From Methanobacteriota archaeon (GTDB taxonomy: Archaea; Halobacteriota; Methanomicrobia; Methanomicrobiales; Methanoculleaceae), in assembly GCA_023393455.1 (NCBI GenBank), contig JAEWLJ010000029.1, positions 1 through 64,000 of the forward strand: a stretch of 64,000 nucleotides of DNA. Direction: 5' to 3'. A program made the translations under genes and the position numbers. Shown here piece after piece: positions 35,447-44,114 of this stretch. Every line of letters starts with the position of its first letter. The first letter of the stretch is position 1. Under the pieces are notes generated by a model. The model did no database searches. It saw nothing but the letters and a program-made list of their open reading frames with translations, and was not told where the DNA came from.

Positions 35447-35836
35447 ATGAGGGGAACTGCCACAGAGATGCAGACGCGGAGTATTATCCGGGGAAAGGAT
35501 ATTGCGGATTATTCGGTCAGGAACCCGCGGGGTGAAGATCTCGGGACGATCAAGGACGTCGTGATCGATACGAAAGAAGGGTGTGTCGCCTATGCCGTCC
35601 TCTCGTTTGGGGGAGTCCTGGGGTTCGGCGACAAACTCTTCGCCGTCCCCTGGGAGGCCCTGCGGTACAACGCGACCGACGACACCTTTGTCCTTGATAT
35701 CCCGAAAGAGCGGCTGGAGAACGCACCGGGCTTCGACAAGGGCAACTGGCCGACGACCGCTGAACGCGGGTGGCTCACCGGGATGTACAGCCACTACGGC
35801 TACACGCCTTACTGGGAGCGCCGCATGGAGCGGTGA
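35447..35836 (+). CDS. PRC-barrel domain protein
   Basis: 129 aa. PRC-barrel over residues about 10-85 (RSIIRGKDIADYSVRNPRGEDLGTIKDVVIDTKEG, then LFAVPWEALRYN), followed by a short aromatic tail. Such small PRC-barrel proteins in archaea are often implicated in RNA, division or stress functions. Start placed at MRGTATEM; GATTAAATAT about 75 nt upstream may be the TATA box. Confidence 0.85.
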   Translation: MRGTATEMQTRSIIRGKDIADYSVRNPRGEDLGTIKDVVIDTKEGCVAYAVLSFGGVLGFGDKLFAVPWEALRYNATDDTFVLDIPKERLENAPGFDKGNWPTTAERGWLTGMYSHYGYTPYWERRMER

Positions 35837-36154
35837 ACCCGCTGAAGAGAACCGAAATTCGACCACCGCCGGCCCCGTCCGGGAACCGGGACCGGCGACT
35901 ATTTTGAGGTGGGTGCAGCCCGGGACGACGGCCTCGCCGCCTTTGCCGCGAGGTCTCCCGGGCAGCGCACTCCGAACCCGCACCCCGGGTGCCGCTACGA
36001 ACAGTATATATGCGAGGGCAGGCATGCACTGCGACACCGTAATCCGGCGGGGAACGGTTGAAAGAGAGGAAGGAGCCGGAGAGGGGGGGCACGGTCGCTC
36101 GCACACGCGGCAAGGAAACCCTGTCGTTCTCCGCTGCTCCGGGGGTATGCCGGT
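35837..36154. other. Intergenic region and promoter of pgk-pfk
   Basis: 318 bp with no gene seen. AGTATATATG at 36003-36012 is a likely TATA box for the glycolytic operon, giving a leader of roughly 120 nt that is long for this genome and could carry regulation. No riboswitch class was recognised. Confidence 0.5.
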
Positions 36155-37366
36155 ATGCAGAACGTGATACCAAGACGGAAGAAGACAGTCCGGGATATCG
36201 ACGTGCAGGGCAAAAGGGTGCTCCTCCGTGCCGATTTCAACGTGCCGCTCGATGAGGAAGGGGCGATCGCCGACGATACCCGTATTCGAGCCAGCCTGCC
36301 GACAATACGCTATCTCTGCGAGCAGGGGGCACGGGTGATCCTCTGCTCCCACCTTGACCGGCCGAAAGGTGAGATCGTTGATCGGTTACGGCTCGCCCTT
36401 GTGGCGAACCGGCTCTCTCTCCTCCTCGACCGGCCGGTCGCCGCGCTCCAGGACTGCATCGGGCCGGAGGTGGAGAGCGCGGTCGCGGGGATGAACGACG
36501 GGGATATCGTCCTCCTCGAGAACCTCCGGTTCCACCCGGAAGAGAAGAAGGACGATCCTGCGTTTGCGGAGGGACTCGCCGGTCTCGCCGAGGTCTACGT
36601 CAACGATGCCTTCGGGGCATCCCACCGGGCCCATGCCTCTATCGTGGGCGTCCCGAACTACCTGCCGGCGGTGGCCGGGCTCCTCCTGGAGAGAGAGGTC
36701 AACGCGTTTACGCGCATCCTGCAGAACCCTGAAAGACCGTTTGCCGTAGTGATCGGTGGTGCCAAGGTGAGCGACAAACTGGAACTACTCGATAACGTCA
36801 TCTCCCGGGTGGACCTCCTTCTCATCGGAGGAGGGATGGCGGCGACATTCTTTGCGAGCCGGGGCTACCGGACCGGTGCGTCGCACGTCGAGACCGACCG
36901 CATGGACGACGTCAGGAGGGTCGAGGAGAGCGTAGTAAGACGCGGCGTCCGCCTCCTCCTGCCCTCGGACGTCATCGTCGCGGGGAGGCTTGAAGCGGGC
37001 GCTCCGACCCGGGTTGTGCCCGCGACGGAGATCCCGGACGGCCAGATCATCGCCGACATCGGGCCTGCGGCCGTCGACGAGTTCTCCCGGGAACTTCGGG
37101 CGGTGCGAACCGTCGCCTGGAACGGCCCGATGGGGGTCTTTGAGATCCCGGAGTTTGCAGAAGGGACGCGCCGGATCGCCGCGACCCTTGCCAACCTCGA
37201 CGGCACCACAGTCATCGGCGGGGGGTCGACCACGGATGCGGTACAGCGGTTCGGGCTTGCCGACGAGATGACCCATGTCTCGACGGGCGGCGGTGCAGCC
37301 CTTGCCATGCTCGCGGGAAAGCCGCTCCCGGGCGTTGAGGTGCTCGACGATGCGGAGGAGCCGTGA
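36155..37366 (+). CDS. pgk: Phosphoglycerate kinase, bacterial type
   Basis: 403 aa. Interconverts 1,3-bisphosphoglycerate and 3-phosphoglycerate with ATP. Motifs read like the bacterial family: VLLRADFNVPLD, DDTRIRASLPTI, LCSHLDRPKGE, LLENLRFHPEEK, GGAKVSDKLELL, GPMGVFE and GGGSTTDAV. Archaeal methanogen PGKs usually read VLLRVDINCP-type at the N-terminus, so this one points to transfer from bacteria. It overlaps the phosphofructokinase gene by 4 nt. GGGGGT 8 nt before the ATG is a possible ribosome site. Confidence 0.93.
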   Translation: MQNVIPRRKKTVRDIDVQGKRVLLRADFNVPLDEEGAIADDTRIRASLPTIRYLCEQGARVILCSHLDRPKGEIVDRLRLALVANRLSLLLDRPVAALQDCIGPEVESAVAGMNDGDIVLLENLRFHPEEKKDDPAFAEGLAGLAEVYVNDAFGASHRAHASIVGVPNYLPAVAGLLLEREVNAFTRILQNPERPFAVVIGGAKVSDKLELLDNVISRVDLLLIGGGMAATFFASRGYRTGASHVETDRMDDVRRVEESVVRRGVRLLLPSDVIVAGRLEAGAPTRVVPATEIPDGQIIADIGPAAVDEFSRELRAVRTVAWNGPMGVFEIPEFAEGTRRIAATLANLDGTTVIGGGSTTDAVQRFGLADEMTHVSTGGGAALAMLAGKPLPGVEVLDDAEEP

Positions 37367-38334
37367 AGCGGATAGGCATCCTGACGAGCGGGGGCGACGC
37401 TCCCGGGATGAACGCCTGTATCCGTGCGGCGGTACGGACCGCGCTCGCGAACGACCTTGCCGTCGTCGGGATACGCCGGGGATACACCGGGCTCATCGCC
37501 GCCGACGCGATGCCGCTCGACCGGAGGGCGATCCGGAACACCATCCACCTGGGCGGCACCATCCTCGAGACCTCGCGGAGCCCGGACTTTTACACCCGGG
37601 AAGGGCGGCTCAAAGCAGCGGAGGTTATCGAACGGCTGGGGCTTGACGGCGTGGTCCTCATAGGGGGTGAGGGGACGTTTCATGGCGCAAGCCAGCTCGC
37701 CGCCGATGCGGATACCGCGGCACTCGTGGGGGTGCCGGGGAGCATCGACAACGACGTCTACGGGACAGACTACTGCATCGGGTTCGATACGGCCGCAAAC
37801 TGCGGGGTCGAGGCGATCGACCGGATCCGCGACACCGCCCGCTCTCACGAACGACTCTTCTTCATCGAGGTGATGGGGCGGACGGCCGGGTTCCTGGCGC
37901 TCGAGAGCGGTATCGCCGGCGGCGCCGAGGAACTGGTCATCCCGGAAGAAGAGGTCTCGCTCGCCCGGATCAGCGACCGCATACGGGCGGGGTTCACCAC
38001 CGGGAAGAAGAGCGCGATCGTGGTGGTGGCGGAGGGGAAGACGCCGGGCATCTCGTTTGAGATCGCCCGGGAGATCGGGGAGCAACTCAGCATCGACCCC
38101 CGTGTCGTCGTCCTCGGGCACCTCCAGCGGGGCGGGCCACCGACGCTGCGCGACCGGGTGCTCGGGAGCCTCCTCGGTGTCGCCGCCGTCGAGGCGCTGC
38201 TCGAGGGGCAGCGCGAATGCATGGTGGGAGAGGTAGGCGGCGACCTTCGATGCACCCCGCTTGAAGAGACCTGGCAGAAGAAGAAACCGCTCAACGAGGA
38301 CTTATTGCGGATATTTCCGTTCCTCTCGGAATAG
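37363..38334 (+). CDS. pfkA: 6-phosphofructokinase (PfkA family), bacterial type
   Basis: 323 aa, GTG start with GGAGGAG directly upstream and overlap with the pgk stop (GTGA). Phosphorylates fructose 6-phosphate. PfkA family motifs: TSGGDAPGMNA, VPGSIDNDVYGTDYCIGFDTA with the catalytic Asp, FFIEVMGRTAGF, and LGHLQRGG. Glycine in PGSIDND fits ATP rather than pyrophosphate use. The usual GGDGS motif is GGEGTF here, a change at the phosphate-handling position. Methanogens normally rely on ADP-dependent PFK or lack the step, so the gene is unusual and probably acquired. Confidence 0.9.
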   Translation: MKRIGILTSGGDAPGMNACIRAAVRTALANDLAVVGIRRGYTGLIAADAMPLDRRAIRNTIHLGGTILETSRSPDFYTREGRLKAAEVIERLGLDGVVLIGGEGTFHGASQLAADADTAALVGVPGSIDNDVYGTDYCIGFDTAANCGVEAIDRIRDTARSHERLFFIEVMGRTAGFLALESGIAGGAEELVIPEEEVSLARISDRIRAGFTTGKKSAIVVVAEGKTPGISFEIAREIGEQLSIDPRVVVLGHLQRGGPPTLRDRVLGSLLGVAAVEALLEGQRECMVGEVGGDLRCTPLEETWQKKKPLNEDLLRIFPFLSE

Positions 38335-38449
38335 GTGGGGCGTACTGGTCGGAAGTCCCATATCTCCCACCAAAAAAGGTAGAACGTTGAAGGCTACCCG
38401 AATGAGTGACGCGGACGCAGTTCGCGAAGGGCTCGATGCGGTGTAGACC

Positions 38450-39409
38450 TCATTTATCCATGACAGCGACCAGTCTGCCTCTTACACCGCCCTCTTTGAG
38501 TCGTTCGAGACCTGCGGGGATATCATCGAACCCGATCTCGGTGACGTCCGGCTTGAGGTCGCCTGATGCCATCATCTTGTAGACGCTGGCGATATCGTCG
38601 ACGTTGCCGCCCTGGCTGCCGACTATGGTGACTTCTTTCGTGATCAGGGGCATCGTGTTGAGGGTGGTCTCCAGTTTTGCCATGCCGACCAGGACCACAC
38701 GGCCATTGACCCCGACCGCTTCCAGGGCGTCCGCAGTTGTCTTGCCGGCCCCGGCAAAATCGACGATGACATCCAGATCATGGTGCTCGGCGACCTCGCT
38801 GATCGTCGGATATGCGGCCTTGCATCCGAGTTTCATGGCTTCTTCCCGTGCTGCGGGGTTCCTGGAAGCCGCGTATACATTGGCGCCCTTGAGGACGGCG
38901 ACCCGGGTGCCGATCTGGCCCAGGCCACCGATGCCGATGATGCCCATGTTGATGCCGGGCCCGGCACCCCCCGCCACGGCCACCGCATGGTGGGAGGTCA
39001 TCCCCGCATCCGTAGCGGCCGCAGCATAGGTAAATGAGACGTTATCGGGAACCGGGACCAGCATCTCCGCCGGAGCGGTCGATTTCGTGGCGTATCCGCC
39101 GTCCCGGCCGTATCCCCCGCCGTACCCGTCTTTGGTGGGCATGGGGCAGACGCCGACTCGATCTCCCACGTTGTATCCGGTGACGCCTTCACCGACCTCG
39201 GTGATGACGCCGGCGTATTCGTGTCCGATGATGAGCGGATACTTCATCAGCGCCAGCCACTTCTCATCCTCCAGTGCGCCGACGTCCGAGTGGCAGAGCC
39301 CGCAGGCCTTCACATCGAGGGCTACGTAACCGGGTTTCGCGACCGGATCGGGTTTTTCAATCAGTCTCAGCGGTTTATGGGTGTAGGTAAATTCCCATCC
39401 TTTCATCAT
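38450..39409 (-). CDS. Zinc-type alcohol dehydrogenase (MDR family)
   Basis: 319 aa. Catalytic zinc ligands in CGLCHSD and GHEYAG; Rossmann motif GIGGLGQIG near residue 160; VDFAGAGKTT. The four-cysteine structural zinc loop of classical ADHs is replaced by a Gly/Tyr-rich CPMPTKDGYGGGYGRDGGY stretch, so the structural site is missing. Substrate unknown; NAD(P)-dependent. GAGGAG about 10 nt upstream supports the first ATG. A T6 run on the minus strand at 38372-38377 may be its terminator. Confidence 0.9.
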   Translation of the reverse strand: MMKGWEFTYTHKPLRLIEKPDPVAKPGYVALDVKACGLCHSDVGALEDEKWLALMKYPLIIGHEYAGVITEVGEGVTGYNVGDRVGVCPMPTKDGYGGGYGRDGGYATKSTAPAEMLVPVPDNVSFTYAAAATDAGMTSHHAVAVAGGAGPGINMGIIGIGGLGQIGTRVAVLKGANVYAASRNPAAREEAMKLGCKAAYPTISEVAEHHDLDVIVDFAGAGKTTADALEAVGVNGRVVLVGMAKLETTLNTMPLITKEVTIVGSQGGNVDDIASVYKMMASGDLKPDVTEIGFDDIPAGLERLKEGGVRGRLVAVMDK

Positions 39410-40310
39410 GGTGATACTCTCCTCGTTTCAGCTGCACATCCTCTTCGGACGTGCAATCTCACGATCCAGCACCTACAAGCACAATTCCCGCCCTGTCATC
39501 CCATGACGTTTCCCCGGCGGCCGGGTTCGAGCGAAGATGCTGACCGTTCCTGCCGTTGCCGGGGCGTGGGGTCCAGCCCGTGCGCCCGCCCGGCAGAATT
39601 TTGTTCGTCTACTCCACTTTACTTACCACGCAGACCAGCCGGCGTCCGCCGGGATGGCAGCCGTCTATCGAGTTCGGGATGCATGCGATTCGCGGCTATC
39701 AGACGGCAAGGATTCAAGAAACCCCCGGGGTTTCGAGTTGGAATGTCGGGAAGAGAGATACCTCGCCCGACAGGGTGTTTCAGGACGGCCTCCAGTTGGT
39801 AACTATCCTCCATGATCCTTAAATGTTGCCGTGTTGCCAAAAAAACCGCATTTCCCGCAGATTCAATAAAGGTAGCCGGAGTGAGATGGGATACCGGATC
39901 ATTGCGCGGTCTGCAGGCATACCGGTTATCCGGCACTCAGTTGGAGCGATGAGTTCTTTTTTAAGCGCATCATCTGGCTCTATAAGATCGTACACCGTTC
40001 AGGATGGCAAAGCGCTGGCCGGACTGCTGCACTGCTGCCGAAGAGAGGGGTGAGGGGGAGCAGGGGGCGTTTTCGGGCACCGTCCAGCTGCCGGGCCCCA
40101 GAGGATGAGATGCATAATCATGCTTGCGGACGGCATTCACCCAGAGAGGGGCCCGGGGATTCGATCGCAGATCACTCCCGGTCCTGGCATCTCTCGGTGC
40201 GCGCCCCATGACGGCACGGCAGGCTCTCATCGCAGCATGCCGTCCCTGCCGTTCTGGAAGAACAACCATGGCGATGGGTAATAAGGGGGCCGGAGCGCCA
40301 GGATCGAAGG
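39410..40310. other. Region without a recognised gene
   Basis: About 900 bp. Short open frames on both strands read as random protein. One short perfect hairpin, GAAACCCC-N-GGGGTTTC, lies at 39718-39734, and an AT-richer patch covers 39820-39990. No tRNA-like cloverleaf, repeat copy or promoter stood out. It may contain decayed genes. Confidence 0.45.
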
Positions 40311-40316
40311 AAAAAA
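40311..40316 (-). terminator. T6 run after the FMN-binding gene
   Basis: Six T on the minus strand 3 nt past the stop of the downstream-reading FMN-binding gene. Confidence 0.4.
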
Positions 40317-40318
40317 GG

Positions 40319-40738
40319 TTAGATGGAGTTCTCCCAGCCCTGGCCCATATCGATGAGGGGCCGCACTTCGCCGACCTCAAACGTCACCGAGGCATGGATC
40401 ATCGCCGCCGCATCCTCACCCGCGGCCGCGGCGATCTGTTTCTTGTAGGTCTCCAGAACCTCTCCGGAGGTCGCGTACTCCTTCATCTTCAGGTAGACCC
40501 GGAGTCCCTTCCAGTCCGCAAGCGTCGCTCCCAACTCCATGATCGTGTAGACGGCATTGGGATTCTCCCTCAGGTAGGCGAGCGTGCGGTTATTCCCGAT
40601 CCCCATGACAACGGTCTTCTCGTCGGCCATCATCGGCGACCCGAAGACCGCCGCATTGGTCTTGCCTTCTTTGTTCGCGGTGCTGAGCACGCCGAGCCTC
40701 GGCTGTTTGTTGAAGTAGTCCATCAGTTTAGATGCCAT
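40319..40738 (-). CDS. Pyridoxamine 5'-phosphate oxidase-like FMN-binding protein
   Basis: 139 aa split-barrel protein. N-terminal KLMDYFNKQPRLGVLSTANKEGKTNAAVFGSP is the classic start of PNPOx-like flavin proteins; MGIGNNRTLAYLRENPNAVYTI follows. Such small members bind FMN or F420 and reduce or sense small molecules; the specific role is unknown. GGAGGAGG about 9 nt upstream supports the ATG. Confidence 0.88.
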   Translation of the reverse strand: MASKLMDYFNKQPRLGVLSTANKEGKTNAAVFGSPMMADEKTVVMGIGNNRTLAYLRENPNAVYTIMELGATLADWKGLRVYLKMKEYATSGEVLETYKKQIAAAAGEDAAAMIHASVTFEVGEVRPLIDMGQGWENSI

Positions 40739-40859
40739 AGCAACATTCCTCCTCCGAATCAGAACTGATCGTTCCTTCCTAAATAAGTATGCGTATAGGC
40801 CGGACGCGCCCCCGGGGGCGCCAGGAGGTCTTGTCTGGAGGGGATCGTATCCACCCGCG

Positions 40860-42011
40860 TTAGACCGCCAGGAACTCCCCGGGAACGAGGCTGGTGGCGA
40901 GCATCACCATGTTGATCTCGAGGTTCCCGGTCCAGGTGCCGGCCTCCCGGTTCGTACCCTCCAGCCAGAAGCGCTCGATAGCATCGGCGAGCGGCACGTA
41001 CTCCACGAGGGCCTCGGTTCGCTGCTGCGCGTCTCCATCCCGCCCGAAGATGACCGGGTTATCCCTGACCCGCTCCAGGAGAGCCTCGACCACCGACAGG
41101 CCGATCGAGAGTCCGAGCTCCCGGAAGGCGAGGCGGTAGTCAGCGGGGTAGCGGAGCGTCCCGCCCCGGGAAAAGCGTGTGAGGCCGGAGAGGGCCGCAT
41201 CGAGGATTGACGCCAGCAGATCACCGTATGCAAATCCTTCCCGGCCCGCGAGTTGCGAGATCCGCCAGGCATCGAAGAGGAGGCCGCCGATGCCGAGCGG
41301 GTCGTCCGTGGCCAGGCTCCCACCCCGGCAGATGCCGGCCATATCGGCGAGTTCGGGCGCGAGATCAATCCCCCCGGCCGCCGCCTGGAGCTCGCGGTAG
41401 GTGACGAACCCGTCGAGCGGGTCGTGCTGGCCCATGGCGGGGACAAGCGGCCGGGAGAGGTCGATGCTCATCTTCCAGTACATCCTCTTGCCGCCGGAGG
41501 GGAGGGTGTAGGTGAACGCGGCATGGGCAGCCTTTGCAAGTTCCGCCGCCCACCGGGTGTAGACCGGATCCCCGGTGACCCGGCTCACCCGGTTGAGCGC
41601 GTGCATCCACTTCGTGAGATAGTGGTAGTACTGTCCGTCGCGGTCCCACTCGAGCTGCTCGTCGAACGGGTCGTCGGGCCTTCGCTCGGGAAGCGGTTTT
41701 CCGATCCGGAGACCGCCCCGGGTCGGGTGCGCCTCCCCCTCCGCCCCGGAAAGACCGCTGATCCAGCCGGTCCGCGGATCGTCCTCGCGGTGCCGGCCGA
41801 GGGTGTGGTGCACCTGGTCAACGAGGCGGAGGGCAAGGTCGCGATAGGCCGCGTCTCCCGTCCGGCGGAAGAGTTCGAGGTAGTTACAGACCGCGTAGGC
41901 GTCCGTCCAGAGGTAGCGCCGCGGGCGGTCATGAGGTGGGTCAAGCCCGGTCAGGCCGGCAAACTCCGTCATGAGGTCGCGGACGGTTACGACGTTTGCA
42001 TTCTCTGTCAT
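40860..42011 (-). CDS. Alpha/alpha-barrel (six-hairpin-like) protein
   Basis: 383 aa. Helical repeats with aromatic/Asp motifs (RYLWTDAYAVCNYLELFRRTGD, DGQYYHYLTKWMHALNRVSRVTGDPVY, DPLGIGGLLFDAWRI) resemble six-hairpin glycosidase or cellobiose epimerase-like folds. No signal peptide, so it is cytoplasmic. Activity not identifiable. GGGGGAGAG immediately before the ATG. The upstream gene for an F420-dependent oxidoreductase is 57 nt away on the same strand; a role in sugar metabolism is possible but inferred. Confidence 0.65.
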   Translation of the reverse strand: MTENANVVTVRDLMTEFAGLTGLDPPHDRPRRYLWTDAYAVCNYLELFRRTGDAAYRDLALRLVDQVHHTLGRHREDDPRTGWISGLSGAEGEAHPTRGGLRIGKPLPERRPDDPFDEQLEWDRDGQYYHYLTKWMHALNRVSRVTGDPVYTRWAAELAKAAHAAFTYTLPSGGKRMYWKMSIDLSRPLVPAMGQHDPLDGFVTYRELQAAAGGIDLAPELADMAGICRGGSLATDDPLGIGGLLFDAWRISQLAGREGFAYGDLLASILDAALSGLTRFSRGGTLRYPADYRLAFRELGLSIGLSVVEALLERVRDNPVIFGRDGDAQQRTEALVEYVPLADAIERFWLEGTNREAGTWTGNLEINMVMLATSLVPGEFLAV

Positions 42012-42068
42012 CTCTCCCCCCGGGAGTGTTGGCACCCGGCGCCCACACGGAGCATCTCTTCCCGGCTC

Positions 42069-43085
42069 TTATCGCGCGGGGCCGGGAACCATCCTCCCTC
42101 CGGACTCAGGCCGCGGAGGCTTGATCCCGAACTCCGGCAGGATGACGTCGTGCACGAGGTTGATGAACTCCTGCTGTTCCGGGCCCACCTGGTGGATAAC
42201 CACGCTGTCGTAGCCCATATCGACGAATTTGCCCACCTTCTCTATGATCTTCTGCGGATCGGGTCCGCAGAGGACGTTCTTTGCAACATCCTCCGGCGTC
42301 ACCATCTGCTGCAGTTGCTCAAAGTGCGCCGGGGTGGGGACTATCCAGTTCAGTTCCCCCTTGTTCGCGGCCATGGGGAACCACTCGTAGGCCGTCCGCT
42401 TCGCCTCCTCTTCGCTCTTACCATAGCAGACCACGGTCTCGATCATGCACGATTTACCCTCGCCGCCTGAAGCGCGGAACGTCTCGATGACCTCCTCGGG
42501 CTTCTGCTCGAAGTGGATGAGCGCATCGCCGATCTCGCCGGCCACCTCCGCCGCCATCGGGCCTTCCGCCGAGATGCGGATCTGGGGGAGCTCGCTCGGC
42601 AGTTCGTAGATCCGTGCGTTGTCGAGGGTGTAGTACATGCCGGAGTAGTCCTGCATACCGCCCTTCCAGAGCAGCCGGATGATCTTCACCGCCTCGTGGA
42701 GCATATCGAGCCGCACCGGCTCGGATGTCGGAAAGACCCCACTGATGATATGCTCGTTCAGACTCTCGCCCGTCCCGAGCCCGAGCTCGAACCTCCCGGG
42801 CATCAGGTTTGCCGCGGTTGCCGCGGCCTGTGCGACGATCGCCGGGTGGTAGCGTATCAGCGGGCAGGTCACGCCGGTGGAGACCTTGACCCGCGAAGTT
42901 GCCTGGGATATCGCGCCGATGGTGCTCCACGCAAATCCGGCGTGCCCGTGGTTCGATATCCACGGGAGGTAGTGATCGCTGATACTCAGAAGTGAGAACC
43001 CGGCGTCCTCGGCGAGTCTTGCGTTCTTCACCAGTTCGGGCGCACTGTGCGATTCGGTGAAGAGTTTATAGCCAATCTCGACCAT
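42069..43085 (-). CDS. F420-dependent luciferase-like oxidoreductase (TIGR03557-like)
   Basis: 338 aa. Bacterial-luciferase-like TIM barrel related to F420-dependent glucose-6-phosphate dehydrogenase: IGYKLFTESHSAPELVKNARLAEDAGFS, SDHYLPW, TGVTCPLIRYHPAIVAQAAATAANLMPGRF and LGLGTGE. Uses coenzyme F420, abundant in methanogens; substrate unknown. A GAGAGGAGAG ribosome site precedes the ATG. It may be co-transcribed with the alpha/alpha-barrel gene. Confidence 0.9.
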   Translation of the reverse strand: MVEIGYKLFTESHSAPELVKNARLAEDAGFSLLSISDHYLPWISNHGHAGFAWSTIGAISQATSRVKVSTGVTCPLIRYHPAIVAQAAATAANLMPGRFELGLGTGESLNEHIISGVFPTSEPVRLDMLHEAVKIIRLLWKGGMQDYSGMYYTLDNARIYELPSELPQIRISAEGPMAAEVAGEIGDALIHFEQKPEEVIETFRASGGEGKSCMIETVVCYGKSEEEAKRTAYEWFPMAANKGELNWIVPTPAHFEQLQQMVTPEDVAKNVLCGPDPQKIIEKVGKFVDMGYDSVVIHQVGPEQQEFINLVHDVILPEFGIKPPRPESGGRMVPGPAR

Positions 43086-43211
43086 TTCATCTCTCCTCTC
43101 TCAGGTTCCCCGTCTCCTGCACTGAGGTGCCGGGGTATGGACGGCGAGAGAGATCGTCACCGGACTTAAGCGTTGTGTTGATCGGAGGAATGGCGGGGTT
43201 CGGGGGGCCGT

Positions 43212-44021
43212 TCAGTAGCCCGTCGCATAGTAGTAGCCGTCCTCCTCGCGGACGCGGACCGGGACGCGGAAGAGGTCGCCGATGGCTTCACTGGTCAGGA
43301 CTTCGGCCTTCGGGCCGTCTTTCCGGACGGCGCCGTCCCGCATCAGGATGACCCGGGAGATCTCCGGGATGATATCGGGGAGACTATGGGTCACGAGGCT
43401 GATCCCGGTCCCGGACTGCGCGATCTTTCGGAGGGTCGCCCGAAAGGTGTGGAGAGCGGAGAGATCGAGGCTGTTCGTGGGCTCGTCGAGGAGGAGGGTG
43501 CCCGGGTCGTGGACGAGCGCCCGCCCGATCAGAAGCCTGCGCCCCTCGCCCGAGGAGAGCTCCGTCATCGGGCGGTCGGCAAGGTGGGTGGCGCCGAGGA
43601 ACTCGAGGATCTCATCGGTCTTCTGCTCCATCGCGTCCGTCACCTCATGGGAGAGGAAGAGCCCGATGCTCGAGAAGAACCCCGAGAGGACGACCTCGCG
43701 GCCCGATATGCCGCGGGTGAAGGTATGCTGGAGGTCGCCGGAGACTACCCCGAGGTGCGACCGAAGGTCGAAGGCGTCCCACGTGTCCTGCCCCCGGAAC
43801 CGGAAGACGGTGTCGGTCCCCCCGGCGGAGGGGTAGTACTCGCGAGTGATCGCCCGGATGAGCGACGATTTCCCGGCCCCGTTCGGGCCGAGGATGGCGA
43901 TATGCTCCCCTTCGCGGATGGTGAGCGAGACGGAGTCAAGGAGCCTGTGGCCGTCCCGGACGACGCTGACGTTCTGGAACTCGACGAGCGGCGGGGGAGA
44001 GGAGTGAGTGTTATCGGTCAT
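43212..44021 (-). CDS. ABC transporter ATP-binding protein (ModF-like)
   Basis: 269 aa single ABC domain. Walker A GPNGAGKSS, signature LSSGEGRR, Walker B TLLLDEPTNSLD and switch His in LVTHSLPDI. No permease gene adjoins, and the similarity is to ModF or molybdate-type and stand-alone ATPases. The protein could be a soluble regulator or serve a distant transporter. Start at MTDNTHS because AGGAG lies 8 nt upstream. Confidence 0.85.
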   Translation of the reverse strand: MTDNTHSSPPPLVEFQNVSVVRDGHRLLDSVSLTIREGEHIAILGPNGAGKSSLIRAITREYYPSAGGTDTVFRFRGQDTWDAFDLRSHLGVVSGDLQHTFTRGISGREVVLSGFFSSIGLFLSHEVTDAMEQKTDEILEFLGATHLADRPMTELSSGEGRRLLIGRALVHDPGTLLLDEPTNSLDLSALHTFRATLRKIAQSGTGISLVTHSLPDIIPEISRVILMRDGAVRKDGPKAEVLTSEAIGDLFRVPVRVREEDGYYYATGY

Positions 44022-44114
44022 GCCGGCTGCTCCTTCGGGTGGAGATTGGGGTACAGGAGTTTCATCGGATGTCGCTCCATATGTTGGACGGTTCACCTCA
44101 AAAGGTATGCTCCG

